A DNA stretch of 14,841 bases, taken from an uncultured Rhodospirillales bacterium. GTDB lineage: Bacteria > Pseudomonadota > Alphaproteobacteria > Acetobacterales > Acetobacteraceae. Made by a program: the position numbers and the translations under genes. The stretch is taken from assembly GCA_903904805.1 (NCBI GenBank), contig CAIVDX010000478.1, forward strand, positions 1-14,841. Direction: 5' to 3'. The stretch's first letter is position 1, and the number at the start of each line of letters is the position of its first letter. The notes beneath the pieces were generated by a model that saw only the letters and a program-made list of their open reading frames with translations, did not search any database and was not told where the DNA came from. Positions 14,703 through 14,841 of the stretch are shown one piece after another.

Positions 14703-14841
14703 ATGCAGATCCGTCCCGCCACCCGCGACGACGCCGCCGACATCCAGGCCATCTACGCCCATCACGTGCTGCACGGAACCGGCAGCTTCGAGGAGGTGCC
14801 CCCCTCGGTCGAGGACATGCTCGAACGCATGGCTGCCGTGC
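14703..14841 (+). CDS. GNAT N-acetyltransferase, phosphinothricin-acetyltransferase-like (partial)
   Basis: The first 46 codons of a GNAT-fold acetyltransferase run off the right edge. The sequence MQIRPATRDDAADIQAIYAHHV, followed by GTGSFEEVPPSVEDMLERM, is the usual N-terminus of the phosphinothricin/methionine-sulfone acetyltransferase (Pat/MnaT-like) subgroup, which moves the acetyl group of acetyl-CoA to the amino group of small glutamate- or methionine-like compounds. The acetyl-CoA binding motif is beyond the window. GAGG lies 8 nt before the ATG. It is divergent from the secretion operon and probably unrelated to it. The substrate cannot be judged from this fragment. Confidence 0.8.
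   Translation, partial: MQIRPATRDDAADIQAIYAHHVLHGTGSFEEVPPSVEDMLERMAAV

Noticed and set aside
14491..14769. Repeated ATCACGTGC at 14491 and 14761
   Set aside because: The second copy is inside GNAT coding sequence; two 9-base matches are likely chance.

Overview
The window is GC-rich, densely coded DNA that reads as an alphaproteobacterium. I judge this from the codon and GC profile, the style of the IlvE and PrmC proteins, and the two classes of accessory genes. Rhodospirillales/Acetobacteraceae is a reasonable guess but is not proven. No tRNA, rRNA, CRISPR array, transposase or phage gene is visible.

Region 1 (1-1254) is housekeeping. It holds the 3' end of a branched-chain aminotransferase gene (ilvE) converging on prmC, the release-factor glutamine methyltransferase gene. 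A 154-bp gap between them carries a strong hairpin inside a wider inverted repeat.

Region 2 (1338-6316) is a compact metabolic island made of two convergent modules. On the + strand are a Tat-exported amidohydrolase-2/ACMSD-like metal enzyme, a MAPEG membrane protein and a VanA-like Rieske oxygenase, spaced as an operon. On the - strand are a thiamine-diphosphate (ThDP) enzyme of the benzoylformate-decarboxylase/acetolactate-synthase type and, 2 nt downstream, a diheme cytochrome c with a Sec signal. The ThDP enzyme carries a clear twin-arginine signal, which is unusual because most enzymes of this class are cytoplasmic. Coupling to an exported diheme cytochrome suggests a periplasmic 2-oxo-acid (or related) decarboxylation or oxidation that feeds electrons to the respiratory chain. 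The amidohydrolase would act in the same compartment. This is the most interesting part of the window. The substrate is unknown, and no regulator, transporter or oxygenase reductase is visible.

Region 3 (6442-6882) is a lone TerB-like gene, divergent from the ThDP gene.

Region 4 (14323 down to 6846, - strand) is a four-gene type I secretion operon. In order it encodes an HlyB-type ABC transporter with a cysteine-less C39-like domain, an HlyD-type adaptor, a roughly 15-repeat Sel1 protein, and a large protein combining TPR-like helices, a middle beta-rich segment and a GT4-like glycosyltransferase. No secreted substrate and no TolC-like outer-membrane channel lie in the window. The Sel1 and glycosyltransferase genes suggest a secreted product that is modified or chaperoned.

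Region 5 (14324-14841) is a lower-GC divergent intergenic region with a candidate activator-type promoter, followed by the 5' end of a GNAT acetyltransferase gene.
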